From the NCBI GenBank assembly GCA_046734795.1, contig JBKPRX010000061.1, positions 1 through 22,567 on the forward strand: a stretch of DNA of 22,567 bases. The letters run 5' to 3'. The notes beneath the pieces were generated by a model. It was given only the letters and a program-made list of their open reading frames with translations. It ran no database searches and was not told the origin of the DNA. Origin of the DNA: JBKPRX01 sp046734795 (GTDB taxonomy: Bacteria; Actinomycetota; Thermoleophilia; Gaiellales; Gaiellaceae). Made by a program: the position numbers and the translations under genes. This document shows positions 6,863 through 14,705 of this stretch, piece after piece. Within the stretch, counting starts at the first letter, position 1, and each line of letters opens with the position of its first letter.

Positions 6863-7388
6863 GCTCGGCAAGTCCTTTCGGTCGATAGCTCCGGCGATCT
6901 TCCCGCCCCGGAATGGTCGCAAACTGGCGCCGATCGTGCTCATTGCCACAGTTCTCGCCGCCGGCTGCGGCGGTTCCGGCGCCGCTGAGGCGACGAAACG
7001 CGTCTCAGGCGACGGCTTTCGGTTCAGGACGTATTCCGACTGGCAGGTGCGGCATCGCGTCCGACTAGTGGAAGCGCGCGACGGCAACGAACTCGTCTCC
7101 GTCAGCTTCGCGGCGCTCCCGCGAGCCTTCAACGAGTCGCTCTGGAAACAGGTCGTGCCCGAGATCGACGAGCGCGCACGCCAGCTCGCAGCTGCGACCG
7201 GGGCGAAGCTCGAGACCAGCGAGACGGCGACGATCTCCGGACATCGTGGCCGCGTCTACCGCCTCGCGCGCCGAGGAGCACCGCGGCGGCTCGGCTTCGT
7301 CCTGGACGGCCGGAGGCAGTACCTCCTCTACTGCCGCAACTCGGACCCTGCGTGCGACGTGCTCTTCCAGAGCTTCAGGCTCACGTAG
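6861..7388 (+). CDS. small lipoprotein, function unknown
   Basis: From ATG 6861 the product is 175 aa. It has a basic n-region (RNGRK), a hydrophobic run and a lipobox LAAGC, predicting lipid attachment at C36 and export. The mature part has the pattern 'GDGFRFRTYSDWQV...GNELVSVSFAALPRAFNESLW', resembling small PsbP/Mog1-like lipoproteins with one domain of about 130 residues, and two cysteines near the end (YCRNSDPACD) that could form a disulfide. The start is uncertain. ATG 6861 shares its CATG palindrome with the oppositely directed YtxH-like start and has no Shine-Dalgarno. GTG 6936 would leave a signal peptide that is too short. The gene overlaps the following convergent pseudogene by 8 bases. 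Confidence 0.7.
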   Translation: MLGKSFRSIAPAIFPPRNGRKLAPIVLIATVLAAGCGGSGAAEATKRVSGDGFRFRTYSDWQVRHRVRLVEARDGNELVSVSFAALPRAFNESLWKQVVPEIDERARQLAAATGAKLETSETATISGHRGRVYRLARRGAPRRLGFVLDGRRQYLLYCRNSDPACDVLFQSFRLT

Positions 7389-8071
7389 AGCCGAGAAACG
7401 CAAGCAGCTCCTTCGTGAAGTCCGGATGGTCGAGCGCGCGGTCCTCGTTCGCGAAGTGCGTTCCCGGAATCGAGACGTAGTCCGGGAATCGCGGCGGCGA
7501 TCTCGGTCGGCGAGCCGGCAACCTCGTCGGCGTCGCCCGTGAGGATCAACGTTCGAGAACCGAGTGACGCGAGCCTCGTCGTTGGTCGCGCGCCGCGGTG
7601 TCCGGAAGAAGCGCGCCATCGCCACCGGTCGACGCCGGCTGCGTCGGCGTACTCGCGCCATGCGCGCGATGCGGCACCCGCGTCCGCCGGCAGCTCGTCG
7701 ATCTCCAGTGCTCGCGCGCATCGCTCCGCGACCTCCGGGTTGCAACGAAATCTGTATACGCCTGCACCGCCGAGGACGAGCTTGCGCGGTCGTTCGTCAC
7801 GAAGCGCGAGTCGCGACGTCGTGTACGAGCCCATCGAGTATCCGACGACGGCCACGACGTCGATGCCGAGCAGGTCGAGGAGCGCTTGCGCATCGCGGGC
7901 CATCGCATCATCGGCGTACGCGGCGACCTCGTGCGGCGTCGCGAATCGTCCATGTGCGCGCGCATCGAGAAGGAGAACGCGCCTGCCTGCACCGGGGAGC
8001 GCATCGACGATGCCGGCCGGATCCACTTGTACTGCGAGTCCGACATCACACCGTGCAGCGCGCCTGCGCAT
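7381..8071 (-). pseudogene. alpha/beta hydrolase, disrupted by several frameshifts
   Basis: All catalytic parts of an alpha/beta hydrolase are present but in different frames. 'ALHGVMSDSQYKW' (oxyanion-hole HG motif, about 8064-8026) is in one frame. 'DPAGIVDALPGAGRRVLLLD' through nucleophile elbow GYSMGS and 'ADAAGVDR' (about 8026-7625) is in a second. 'VAMARFFRTPRRATNDEARV' (about 7624-7570) appears in the third. 'SLGSRTLILTGDADEVAGSP' returns to the second. 'VSIPGTHFANEDRALDHPDF' with the catalytic His, ending at TGA 7383-7381, is back in the first. Candidate single-base slips lie in short G/C runs near 8026 and 7484. Either this is a decaying gene or the assembly has local errors. It begins 1 base after the lon stop. 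Confidence 0.8.
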
Positions 8072-8072
8072 T

Positions 8073-10517
8073 TCAGCGCGACGCGGCGGCTTGCCGTTCC
8101 GGCGCGGCCGCGCGACGCGGCTTCGCGCGCCGGTTACCGTCGAAGGCGACGGCGAGCACGTTCTCGATCTCGTCCACGAGCACGAACTCGAGCTCGTCGC
8201 GCGTCTCCGCCGGAAGCTCGTCGAGATCGTGCTCGTTCTCGCGCGGAAGGACGACGCGTTTCAGGCCGGCGCGCTGCGCAGCCAGCACCTTCTCGCGTAT
8301 GCCGCCGATCGGCAGCACCTGACCGGTCAGCGTGATCTCGCCCGTCATGCCCAGATCGTCGGCCACGGGCTCGCCACGGACGAGCGACGCGAGCGCCGTC
8401 GCAATCGTGATTCCCGCGGAGGGCCCGTCCTTCGGCACCGCGCCTGCGGGAACGTGGATATGGACGTCGTGCTCGGCGAACCACTCCTCCGGTACGCCGA
8501 GCTGCTCCGTGTGCGAGCGCACCCACGAGAGGGCGGCCTGCGCGGACTCCTGCATCACCTCGCCTAGCTGGCCGGTGATCGTCAGCTTTCCCTTGCCCGG
8601 ATAGGCCTGCGCCTCGATGAAGAGGACGTCGCCGCCGGCAGCCGTGTAGGCGAGGCCGGTCGCCACACCCGGATCTGCGGTTCGCTTGCGAGCGTCGGGT
8701 GCGAATCGCCGCGGCCCGAGCGAGCTGCGCACGCGCTTCTCGTCGGTGCGGATCTTCGTCTTCCGGCCCTCGGCGATCTCGCGCGCAGCTTTGCGGCACA
8801 GATCGGCGATGCGCCGCTCGAGGCCGCGGACGCCCGCTTCGCGCGTGTACTCGCGGATGACGAGGCGAAGCGCCGGCGCGCTGATCGCGAGCTGGTCGCG
8901 CGTCAGGCCGTGCGCCTCGAGCTGCTTCGGCACGAGGTAGCGCTTCGCGATCGCGAGCTTCTCGTCCTCGGTGTAGCCCGAGAGCGAGATCACGTCCATC
9001 CGGTCGAGGAGTGCTGGCGGGATCGTCTCGACGGTGTTGGCCGTGCAGATGAAGAGCACCTTCGAGAGATCGAAGGGCAGGTCGAGGTAGTGGTCGCGGA
9101 ACGCTTTGTTCTGCTCTGGGTCGAGCACCTCGAGCATCGCCGAGGCAGGATCGCCGCGGAAGTCGGAGCCCATCTTGTCGATCTCGTCGATCAACACCAC
9201 CGGGTTCTTCGACTCGGCGTCACGCAGCGCGCGCACGATCGTCCCGGGCATCGCACCGATGTACGTCCGCCGATGGCCGCGGATCTCGGCTTCGTCGCGA
9301 ACGCCGCCGACGGATAGGCGGGCGAACTTGCGCTGGAGCGTGCGCGAGATCGAGTGGCCGAGCGACGTCTTGCCCACCCCGGGGGGACCGACGAAGCAGA
9401 GGATCTGGCCGCTCACGTCGCCGCGCAGCTTCGCGACAGCGAGGAACTCGATGATGCGATCCTTGACCTTCTCGAGGTCGTAGTGGTCTGCGTCGAGGAT
9501 CTTGCGCGCGTGTTCAAGGTCGAGGTTGTCCTCGGTGACCGTGTCCCACGGCAGGGTCAGGATCCAGTCGAGGTACGTGCGGATCACGCCGTACTCGGCG
9601 GCGGCGGACGGCAGCTTCTCGAGGCGCGAGAGCTCGCGTTCGGCTGCCTTCCGGACGTCGTCCGGCAGCATCAGCTCCGCGAGACGCTCGCGTAGCTCGT
9701 TGATCTCCGCCTGCTCGGCGTCGCCCTCGCCGAGCTCTTCCTGGATCGCCTTCAGCTGCTGGCGGAGATAGAACTCGCGCTGGCCCTTCTCGAGCTCGGA
9801 TTGCACTTGCGACTGGATCTTCGTCCCGAGCTCGACGACCTCGAGCTCACGGTTGAGGATGAGAGAAAGGTCGCGAAGTCGTTGTGCGACGTTCGCCTCT
9901 TCGAGCAGCTTTTGCTTCTCCTCGGTCTTCAGTCGAAGCGTCCAACCGATCAGATGCGTGAGCGCGCTCGGCTCGTCGACGTTCGCGGCAGCGACCTGAA
10001 GCTCTTCCGGTAGATACGAGACGAGGCTGATGATCCGCGAGAAGAGGCTCTGGACGTTGCGTGTCAGCGCTTCGAGCTCTTTGCTCTCCTCGAGGACATC
10101 CGGCACGTCGGCGAACTGCGCGACGAGATAGGGCTCGTCGGAAGCGCGCTTCTCGATGCGGATACGGCGAAGCCCGTGCACCGCGATTCGGAGCGTGCCG
10201 TCCGGAACGCGCATCATGCGATGCACGATCGCGGCGACGCCGACGTCGTAGAGATCGTCCCAACCCGGAGTCTCGATGTCGGGATCGCGCACGGTGACGA
10301 GCGCGAGCAGACGATCGCCTCCAACGACGTCGTCGACGAGCTTGATCGAACGCTCTTGCCCGATCGCGAGCGGCGCCCACGAGTCCGGGAAGACGACCAT
10401 GTCCTTCAGCGGCAGGACGGGAAGCGTCGAAGGAAGATCGCCGTCGCGCAGGTCGTTGTCGGTCGGGCCGTCGGCGAACGCCTCCTCGCTGACCTCGAGC
10501 TCCGGGAGCTCCGTCAC
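8073..10517 (-). CDS. lon: ATP-dependent protease Lon (LonA type)
   Basis: An 814-aa Lon protease. Residues about 30-200 form the substrate-binding N domain, starting 'STLPVLPLKDMVVFPDSWAP'. About 200-300 is a coiled-coil helical region. The AAA+ module has Walker A GPPGVGKT at 377-384 and Walker B VLIDEID at 441-447. The C-terminal protease domain has a Ser-Lys dyad, S700 in KDGPSAGIT and K743 in GGIREKVLAA. It degrades misfolded and regulatory proteins in the cytosol as a hexamer. I chose GTG 10517 because it overlaps the hsp20 stop (GTGA) and leaves a normal N terminus. The frame is open to 11219, but that stretch runs antisense to and through hsp20 in a different frame. The basic Arg/Ala-rich tail after residue 795 is unremarkable. 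Confidence 0.96.
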   Translation of the reverse strand: MTELPELEVSEEAFADGPTDNDLRDGDLPSTLPVLPLKDMVVFPDSWAPLAIGQERSIKLVDDVVGGDRLLALVTVRDPDIETPGWDDLYDVGVAAIVHRMMRVPDGTLRIAVHGLRRIRIEKRASDEPYLVAQFADVPDVLEESKELEALTRNVQSLFSRIISLVSYLPEELQVAAANVDEPSALTHLIGWTLRLKTEEKQKLLEEANVAQRLRDLSLILNRELEVVELGTKIQSQVQSELEKGQREFYLRQQLKAIQEELGEGDAEQAEINELRERLAELMLPDDVRKAAERELSRLEKLPSAAAEYGVIRTYLDWILTLPWDTVTEDNLDLEHARKILDADHYDLEKVKDRIIEFLAVAKLRGDVSGQILCFVGPPGVGKTSLGHSISRTLQRKFARLSVGGVRDEAEIRGHRRTYIGAMPGTIVRALRDAESKNPVVLIDEIDKMGSDFRGDPASAMLEVLDPEQNKAFRDHYLDLPFDLSKVLFICTANTVETIPPALLDRMDVISLSGYTEDEKLAIAKRYLVPKQLEAHGLTRDQLAISAPALRLVIREYTREAGVRGLERRIADLCRKAAREIAEGRKTKIRTDEKRVRSSLGPRRFAPDARKRTADPGVATGLAYTAAGGDVLFIEAQAYPGKGKLTITGQLGEVMQESAQAALSWVRSHTEQLGVPEEWFAEHDVHIHVPAGAVPKDGPSAGITIATALASLVRGEPVADDLGMTGEITLTGQVLPIGGIREKVLAAQRAGLKRVVLPRENEHDLDELPAETRDELEFVLVDEIENVLAVAFDGNRRAKPRRAAAPERQAAASR

Positions 10518-10954
10518 CCGGGTCGCCTGATCTCGATCGACACGCTTGCCTGCTCGCGGACTGCTTCGACGATCGGAAGCGCGATCTCGAGCAACCCGCG
10601 TTCGTACGTCGCGGTCGTTGCTTGGCCGTCGATGTCTTCGTTCAGCTGGATCTGCCGCTCGAACGGCCCGTAGTCGAGCTCGAGCTGCTGGATCCGCGCG
10701 CCGCGCCCGTACGGCCGCTGACGGTTTCCCGCGACGATCACCGTCCGGCCGGCGACGAGCACCTGGATGCTCTCTGCGTCGACACCTGCGAGCTCGACGA
10801 CGACGTGGAGGGTCGGCGGGTCGTCGGTGCGGTAGCAGTCTGCGTTCGGACGGAAGCTGTCGTGCAGGCCCGAAAAGCGCGGCACCTTCCAGAGGTCGTT
10901 GAAGAGCTCTTGGATCTGCCGCTGTAGGTCGTCCACGTTTCGGCGCGAGCTCAC
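10514..10954 (-). CDS. Hsp20/alpha-crystallin family small heat shock protein
   Basis: A 146-aa small heat-shock protein. A short N-terminal helix region ('DDLQRQIQELFNDLW') precedes an alpha-crystallin domain at about residues 45-130, with 'HVVVELAGVDAESIQVLVAG' and the closing 'ATYERGLLEIALP', which corresponds to the family's A-x-x-x-n-G-v-L motif. It holds unfolding proteins in a refoldable state. The GTG at 10954 follows a TACCTT -10 box by 7 bases, fitting a leaderless start. An upstream in-frame GTG at 10974 would lie inside that promoter. It is the first gene of an operon with lon (GTGA overlap), pairing a holdase with a protease. I saw no HAIR or CIRCE operator in the short upstream gap. 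Confidence 0.9.
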   Translation of the reverse strand: MSSRRNVDDLQRQIQELFNDLWKVPRFSGLHDSFRPNADCYRTDDPPTLHVVVELAGVDAESIQVLVAGRTVIVAGNRQRPYGRGARIQQLELDYGPFERQIQLNEDIDGQATTATYERGLLEIALPIVEAVREQASVSIEIRRPG

Positions 10955-10960
10955 GGCATC

Positions 10961-10967
10961 TAAGGTA
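10961..10967. promoter_or_regulatory. symmetric -10 core TAAGGTA, shared by hsp20-lon (-) and a small membrane ORF (+)
   Basis: TAAGGT (10961-10966) lies 6 bases before the plus-strand GTG at 10973. TACCTT, the reverse complement of 10962-10967, lies 7 bases before the minus-strand GTG at 10954. The two start codons are only 19 bases apart with no Shine-Dalgarno on either side. The geometry is the same as at 3855-3861. Confidence 0.6.
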
Positions 10968-10972
10968 ACCAC

Positions 10973-11119
10973 GTGGCGGTTTTTCAGGCATTCGTGCGGC
11001 GGTTGAAGGCCGTAGCTGCCGGCTTTGCGGCCGTCGTCGCAGGGCTCCTGTACGTGTGGTTCGCAGCTGTTCGGGCGGTGCCGTATGTTCGGCGCCGTCG
11101 GGCCGCGCGCCACCGCTAG
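10973..11119 (+). CDS. small single-pass membrane protein, 48 aa
   Basis: GTG 10973 to TAG 11117-11119 encodes 48 aa. The sequence has an amphipathic basic start (MAVFQAFVRRLKAVAAG), one hydrophobic segment of about 18-20 residues (FAAVVAGLLYVWFAAV) and a strongly basic tail (RRRRAARHR). This topology is characteristic of a real small membrane protein, with the positive tail probably cytosolic. Support also comes from a TAAGGT -10 box 6 bases upstream and from filling what would otherwise be an empty gap between hsp20 and the MMPL gene. The MMPL -10 box overlaps its stop codon. I do not recognise a family. It could be an accessory subunit of the transporter or a stress-related peptide. Confidence 0.6.
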   Translation: MAVFQAFVRRLKAVAAGFAAVVAGLLYVWFAAVRAVPYVRRRRAARHR

Positions 11120-11122
11120 CCT
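11117..11122 (+). promoter_or_regulatory. -10 box TAGCCT for the MMPL transporter gene
   Basis: TAGCCT ends 6 bases before GTG 11129, and its first three bases are the stop codon of the small membrane ORF. No Shine-Dalgarno is seen. This suggests a leaderless start separate from, or in addition to, read-through from the upstream promoter. Confidence 0.5.
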
Positions 11123-11128
11123 CGACGC

Positions 11129-13285
11129 GTGATCGTCCGCTGGACCCGCGTCGTGCTGCGTTTTCGCTGGCTCGTCGTCGCCTTCTGGGCCGTCGTGATC
11201 GTCGCCGGAGTCCTCGCATGGCGCACGCTCGACCCGTTGCTCGAGAACACGTTCACGGTGCCGGGCACTGACTCGGAGCGCGCACGGACGATCCTCCAGC
11301 AGCAGTTCGGGGAACGGAGCGACGGCGAGTTCCTGATCGTCTTTCGCACGCCACGTGATGTTCGCCTGGCGACGCTCGAGCCGGCGATGGCGCGTGCAGC
11401 GCGGGCGGTCCCGAGCGGCGAGCCGGGCCCGCTTCGCCGCGCCGGCGACGTCGTCTACGGAAGCGTCGTCACGCCCCTACGGCTCGCGAACGCCAAGGGC
11501 TACACCGACGATCTCCTGCGCGCGCTTCGCCCGCCTCCGGGAGTGACCGGCTACGTCAGCGGTCAGGCAGCGATCCAGTACGAGCTCGATCCGATCTTCC
11601 ACCACGATCTCGCTCGCGGAGAGTCGATCGCCTTGCCGATCGCGCTCGTCGTGCTCGTCCTCGTGCTCGGGCTCTCGGCGATCGTGACGATGCCGTTCAT
11701 CTTCGCGGGCGCGACGATCATGGGCACGCTCGCGATCGTCTGGGTCGTTGCGCACTTCATGACGATGGCGACGTACGCGACGAACCTCGTGCAGTTGATC
11801 GGGCTCGGACTCGCAATCGACTACTCGCTGCTCGTCGTCTACCGCTTCCGCGAGGAGCTCGAGGGCGAGGGGTCGGTCGAGGACGCCGTTCTGCGGACGA
11901 TGGCGACGGCAGGACGCTCGGTCATGTTCTCGGGCGCGACGGTTGCGATCGGACTGTCGTTGCTTCTCTTCATGCCGCTCCCGTTCATGCGCTCGCTCGG
12001 CGTGGCCGGCTTCTTCATCCCGCTCGTCTCTCTCGCGGCCGCGGCGACACTGCAACCTGCGTTGCTCTCGCTCTACGGCCGGCGTGGGGCGACGAGAGTT
12101 GCGGTCTTGCCGGAGCGCTGGCGTCGCGAGAACGCCGGCGGTTTCTGGCACCGACTCGCCGGCGCGATCATGGCCCGGCCGCTCGTCTTTCTCGCCGCCG
12201 GTGCGGCAGCGCTCGTCGCGGCTGCGGTTCCGGTGTACGCGCTCAGCCTCACGCCCGGTTCGGCAAATGGGATTCCGCGGTTCCCGCAGTCGGTTCGCGG
12301 CTACGACCTCTTGACGGCGGCCGTCGGCCCGGGCGCGCTCTCGCCGGCGCAGATCGTGCTCGACACTGGCCGGCCTGGCGGCGCGCGCGCAGCCGAGGTC
12401 GAGCGCAGCGTGCAGCGGCTCGCTCGAGGCATGCGCGACGACGAGGAGGTCGCATACGTCCTCGCCGGGCGCGGTCGCCACTACGTCGATGCGACCGGCC
12501 GGTTCCGACAAGTGATCGTCGCCGGGCGGCACGAGTACGGATCAGAGGACGCGCAGGCGTTCGTCAAGCGGCTGCGCGCGCAATTGATTCCCGCGGCGTC
12601 GTTCCCCGCGCCGGTGCGTGTGCTCGCGGGCGGCGGTCCGCCGCAAGGCGTCGACTTCTTGCACCAGGCGTACCGCTACTTCCCGTGGCTCGTCGGCGCG
12701 GTCTTGATCCTCACGTACTTGCTTCTGCTGCGCGCGTTCCGGTCGCTGCTTCTGCCGTTGAAGGCCGTGTTCCTGAACCTGCTCTCCGTCGCGGCGAGCT
12801 ACGGCATCCTCGTGCTCGTCTTCCACTTTGGCGTCGGCCACGCCGTCTTTCCGGGCCTCTACGACGATCCGCAGATCGAAGGATGGATTCCGATCTTCCT
12901 GTTCGCGATGCTGTTCGGCTTGTCGATGGACTACGAGGTGTTCCTCGTCACGCGGATGCGCGAAGCGTGGGATGAGTTCGGCGACAACCGCAAGGCGGTC
13001 GCGTACGGCCTCGAGCGGACCGGCCGAATCGTGACCGCGGCCGCGATCGTCATGGTGGCCGCGTTCATGGGCTTCGTCGCCGGACGTATCGTCGGCCTCC
13101 AGCAGTTCGGACTAGGGCTCGCCGTCGCGATCTTCGTCGACGCGACGCTGATCCGGGCCGTGCTCGTGCCCGCGATGATGGCGATCTTCGGCCGCTGGAA
13201 CTGGTGGCTGCCGCCAAGCGTCGCGCGCCTCGTCGGCGTCCGTCCTTCGCCGCTCGAGCGGCCGGCGCCGGCCGCTAGCGGCTGA
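11129..13285 (+). CDS. MMPL/RND family transporter
   Basis: A 718-aa transporter of the MMPL branch of the RND superfamily. It has an N-terminal membrane helix (residues about 10-32, FRWLVVAFWAVVIVAGVLAW), an extracytoplasmic loop to about 165, a five-helix bundle with the proton-relay motif GLGLAIDYSLL (D231, Y232), a second loop from about 380 to 510, and a second bundle with LFGLSMDYEVFL (D601, Y602). Members move lipids, siderophores or drugs across the cell membrane using proton flow. The exported molecule is not evident. The length and motif pair are complete. The last 11 bases overlap the convergent propeller lipoprotein gene. Confidence 0.93.
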   Translation: MIVRWTRVVLRFRWLVVAFWAVVIVAGVLAWRTLDPLLENTFTVPGTDSERARTILQQQFGERSDGEFLIVFRTPRDVRLATLEPAMARAARAVPSGEPGPLRRAGDVVYGSVVTPLRLANAKGYTDDLLRALRPPPGVTGYVSGQAAIQYELDPIFHHDLARGESIALPIALVVLVLVLGLSAIVTMPFIFAGATIMGTLAIVWVVAHFMTMATYATNLVQLIGLGLAIDYSLLVVYRFREELEGEGSVEDAVLRTMATAGRSVMFSGATVAIGLSLLLFMPLPFMRSLGVAGFFIPLVSLAAAATLQPALLSLYGRRGATRVAVLPERWRRENAGGFWHRLAGAIMARPLVFLAAGAAALVAAAVPVYALSLTPGSANGIPRFPQSVRGYDLLTAAVGPGALSPAQIVLDTGRPGGARAAEVERSVQRLARGMRDDEEVAYVLAGRGRHYVDATGRFRQVIVAGRHEYGSEDAQAFVKRLRAQLIPAASFPAPVRVLAGGGPPQGVDFLHQAYRYFPWLVGAVLILTYLLLLRAFRSLLLPLKAVFLNLLSVAASYGILVLVFHFGVGHAVFPGLYDDPQIEGWIPIFLFAMLFGLSMDYEVFLVTRMREAWDEFGDNRKAVAYGLERTGRIVTAAAIVMVAAFMGFVAGRIVGLQQFGLGLAVAIFVDATLIRAVLVPAMMAIFGRWNWWLPPSVARLVGVRPSPLERPAPAASG

Positions 13286-14627
13286 CCCAGACGAGCGAGA
13301 CGACCGGATACGTGCCGAGATCGAGTGCCTCGCCGCCTGCGACGGGCGCGACTTTCAGCGAGAGGGACGGATCGAGGCTCGCGCCGCGGGCGACGAGGAC
13401 GTAGCGGCCGTCGGGTGAGAATCTTCCAATGACTTGCCGGTCGCCCGCGAGTTGCCTGCTGCCTCTCGCCGAGACGAGCCAGAGCTCGCGCACCGATCGG
13501 TCGACCTGGTCGGCGATCAGCGCGTGGCGGCCGTCCGATGCGACCTGTGCAGTCATGTATTGCTGGCGGTTCGAGAGCTCGAGCACGTCGCGCACCGTGC
13601 CGCTCCCGATGTCGACCGCGTAGACCTTGACGGCGGTCGGCCCGATCCCTCGCGCGGACGTCAGAAACGCGACGCGTCCGGTCGGCTGCGCGGCGAACGA
13701 CGAGCCGCTCAACTTCGGCAGCTCGACGATCTTGCCGGTTCGGAGGTCCAGCCAGCTCCAGCGGAGGTACTCCGTGTACACGAGCGCTCCGTCGCCCTGC
13801 GCGGCCTCGATCATCGACGACTCGGGAATCGCGAACCGCTTCAGGACCTTGCCGTCGCTCGAGAGCAAGGCGCCGCGACCCCCGCCTGCCACGACGAGCC
13901 TGCCGTCGTCGAGATACGCGCCGCTCGTCACGCGCTCGCCCGCGAGCGGCGTGGACTTCTTGTCGTCGACATCCAGAATGCGTCCGGGCCGGCCGGCCAG
14001 AACCAGCTTCTTGCCGTCCGGCGACCAGTCGACGGCCCCGGCGTCGGCGACCTTCCATGCGTCTTTCGGTGCGTCGGTCGGGATGATCCACGTCTCGCCG
14101 CCGGTGAAGCTCTGGTTGGGACCGCTCAGCGCGAGGTAGCGGTCGTCGGGAGAAAAGGCTCCGCCCGGCGCGCGGAAGCGGGCGAGGCTCGTCGACTTGC
14201 CGGTGCTGAGCTCGACAAGCGTGGGATCCGTGATCCCGCCGAGCACCGAAAAACGCCGCCCGCCTTGCACGAGCTGTTCGCCGTACGCCAGGCGGAGGGT
14301 GTCCGTTGGAATCGCAAGCGGATGGAGCTTCGCTTCCTTTGCGTCGACGAGAACGACGCCTGCGTCGCTTCCGAACATCGCCGTGCCCGGTCCGGCGGAT
14401 CGAGGCACGAGGTGCGCATCGTGAAGGATGGGCGGCAGCGCAAGCGATCGGGCTTGCCGCTTCGCGACGTCGATCACCTCGACCTGCGTTGCGTTTCCGT
14501 CCTCGCCGACCTCGAGCGCGAGCACGTAGCCGGAGACGCCGCTTGAACTGTCCGCGCCGCCGCCGCAGCTCACCAGAACGCCTAAAGCTGCCGTAGCGAG
14601 AAGAGCTGCAATCGCGCCTTTCACCAC
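13275..14627 (-). CDS. WD40/TolB-like beta-propeller lipoprotein
   Basis: A 450-aa exported lipoprotein. Residues 1-21 form a signal peptide ending in lipobox LVSC (C21). The rest consists of repeated beta-propeller blades with recurring FSPDDRYLALSG, WSPDGKKLVLAG and FSPDGRYVLVARG segments, as in TolB/PD40 propellers. The fold suits binding to other envelope proteins or glycans, and no catalytic motif is visible. I chose GTG 14627, which has GAGAGG about 9 bases upstream. A second GTG at 14624 is equally possible. The very long upstream frame runs antisense through the glycoside hydrolase gene and was rejected. It diverges from that hydrolase. Confidence 0.8.
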   Translation of the reverse strand: MVKGAIAALLATAALGVLVSCGGGADSSSGVSGYVLALEVGEDGNATQVEVIDVAKRQARSLALPPILHDAHLVPRSAGPGTAMFGSDAGVVLVDAKEAKLHPLAIPTDTLRLAYGEQLVQGGRRFSVLGGITDPTLVELSTGKSTSLARFRAPGGAFSPDDRYLALSGPNQSFTGGETWIIPTDAPKDAWKVADAGAVDWSPDGKKLVLAGRPGRILDVDDKKSTPLAGERVTSGAYLDDGRLVVAGGGRGALLSSDGKVLKRFAIPESSMIEAAQGDGALVYTEYLRWSWLDLRTGKIVELPKLSGSSFAAQPTGRVAFLTSARGIGPTAVKVYAVDIGSGTVRDVLELSNRQQYMTAQVASDGRHALIADQVDRSVRELWLVSARGSRQLAGDRQVIGRFSPDGRYVLVARGASLDPSLSLKVAPVAGGEALDLGTYPVVSLVWVSR

Positions 14628-14705
14628 GTCTTGAAGCCTCTCATCTCGTCGGTGTCGATGCGGCCTCGCGTTTGCACTCGGGCCACTTCGGCAAGCGGAA
14701 TTCTG

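Noticed and set aside
10955..11128. HAIR or CIRCE heat-shock operator upstream of hsp20
   Set aside because: No CTTGAG-type or TTAGCACTC-type inverted repeat is present on either strand.
10518..11219. N-terminal extension of the Lon frame to a 1048-aa protein
   Set aside because: The added part is Arg/Ala/Pro-rich, runs through hsp20 in another frame and has no Lon similarity. GTG 10517 gives a normal LonA.
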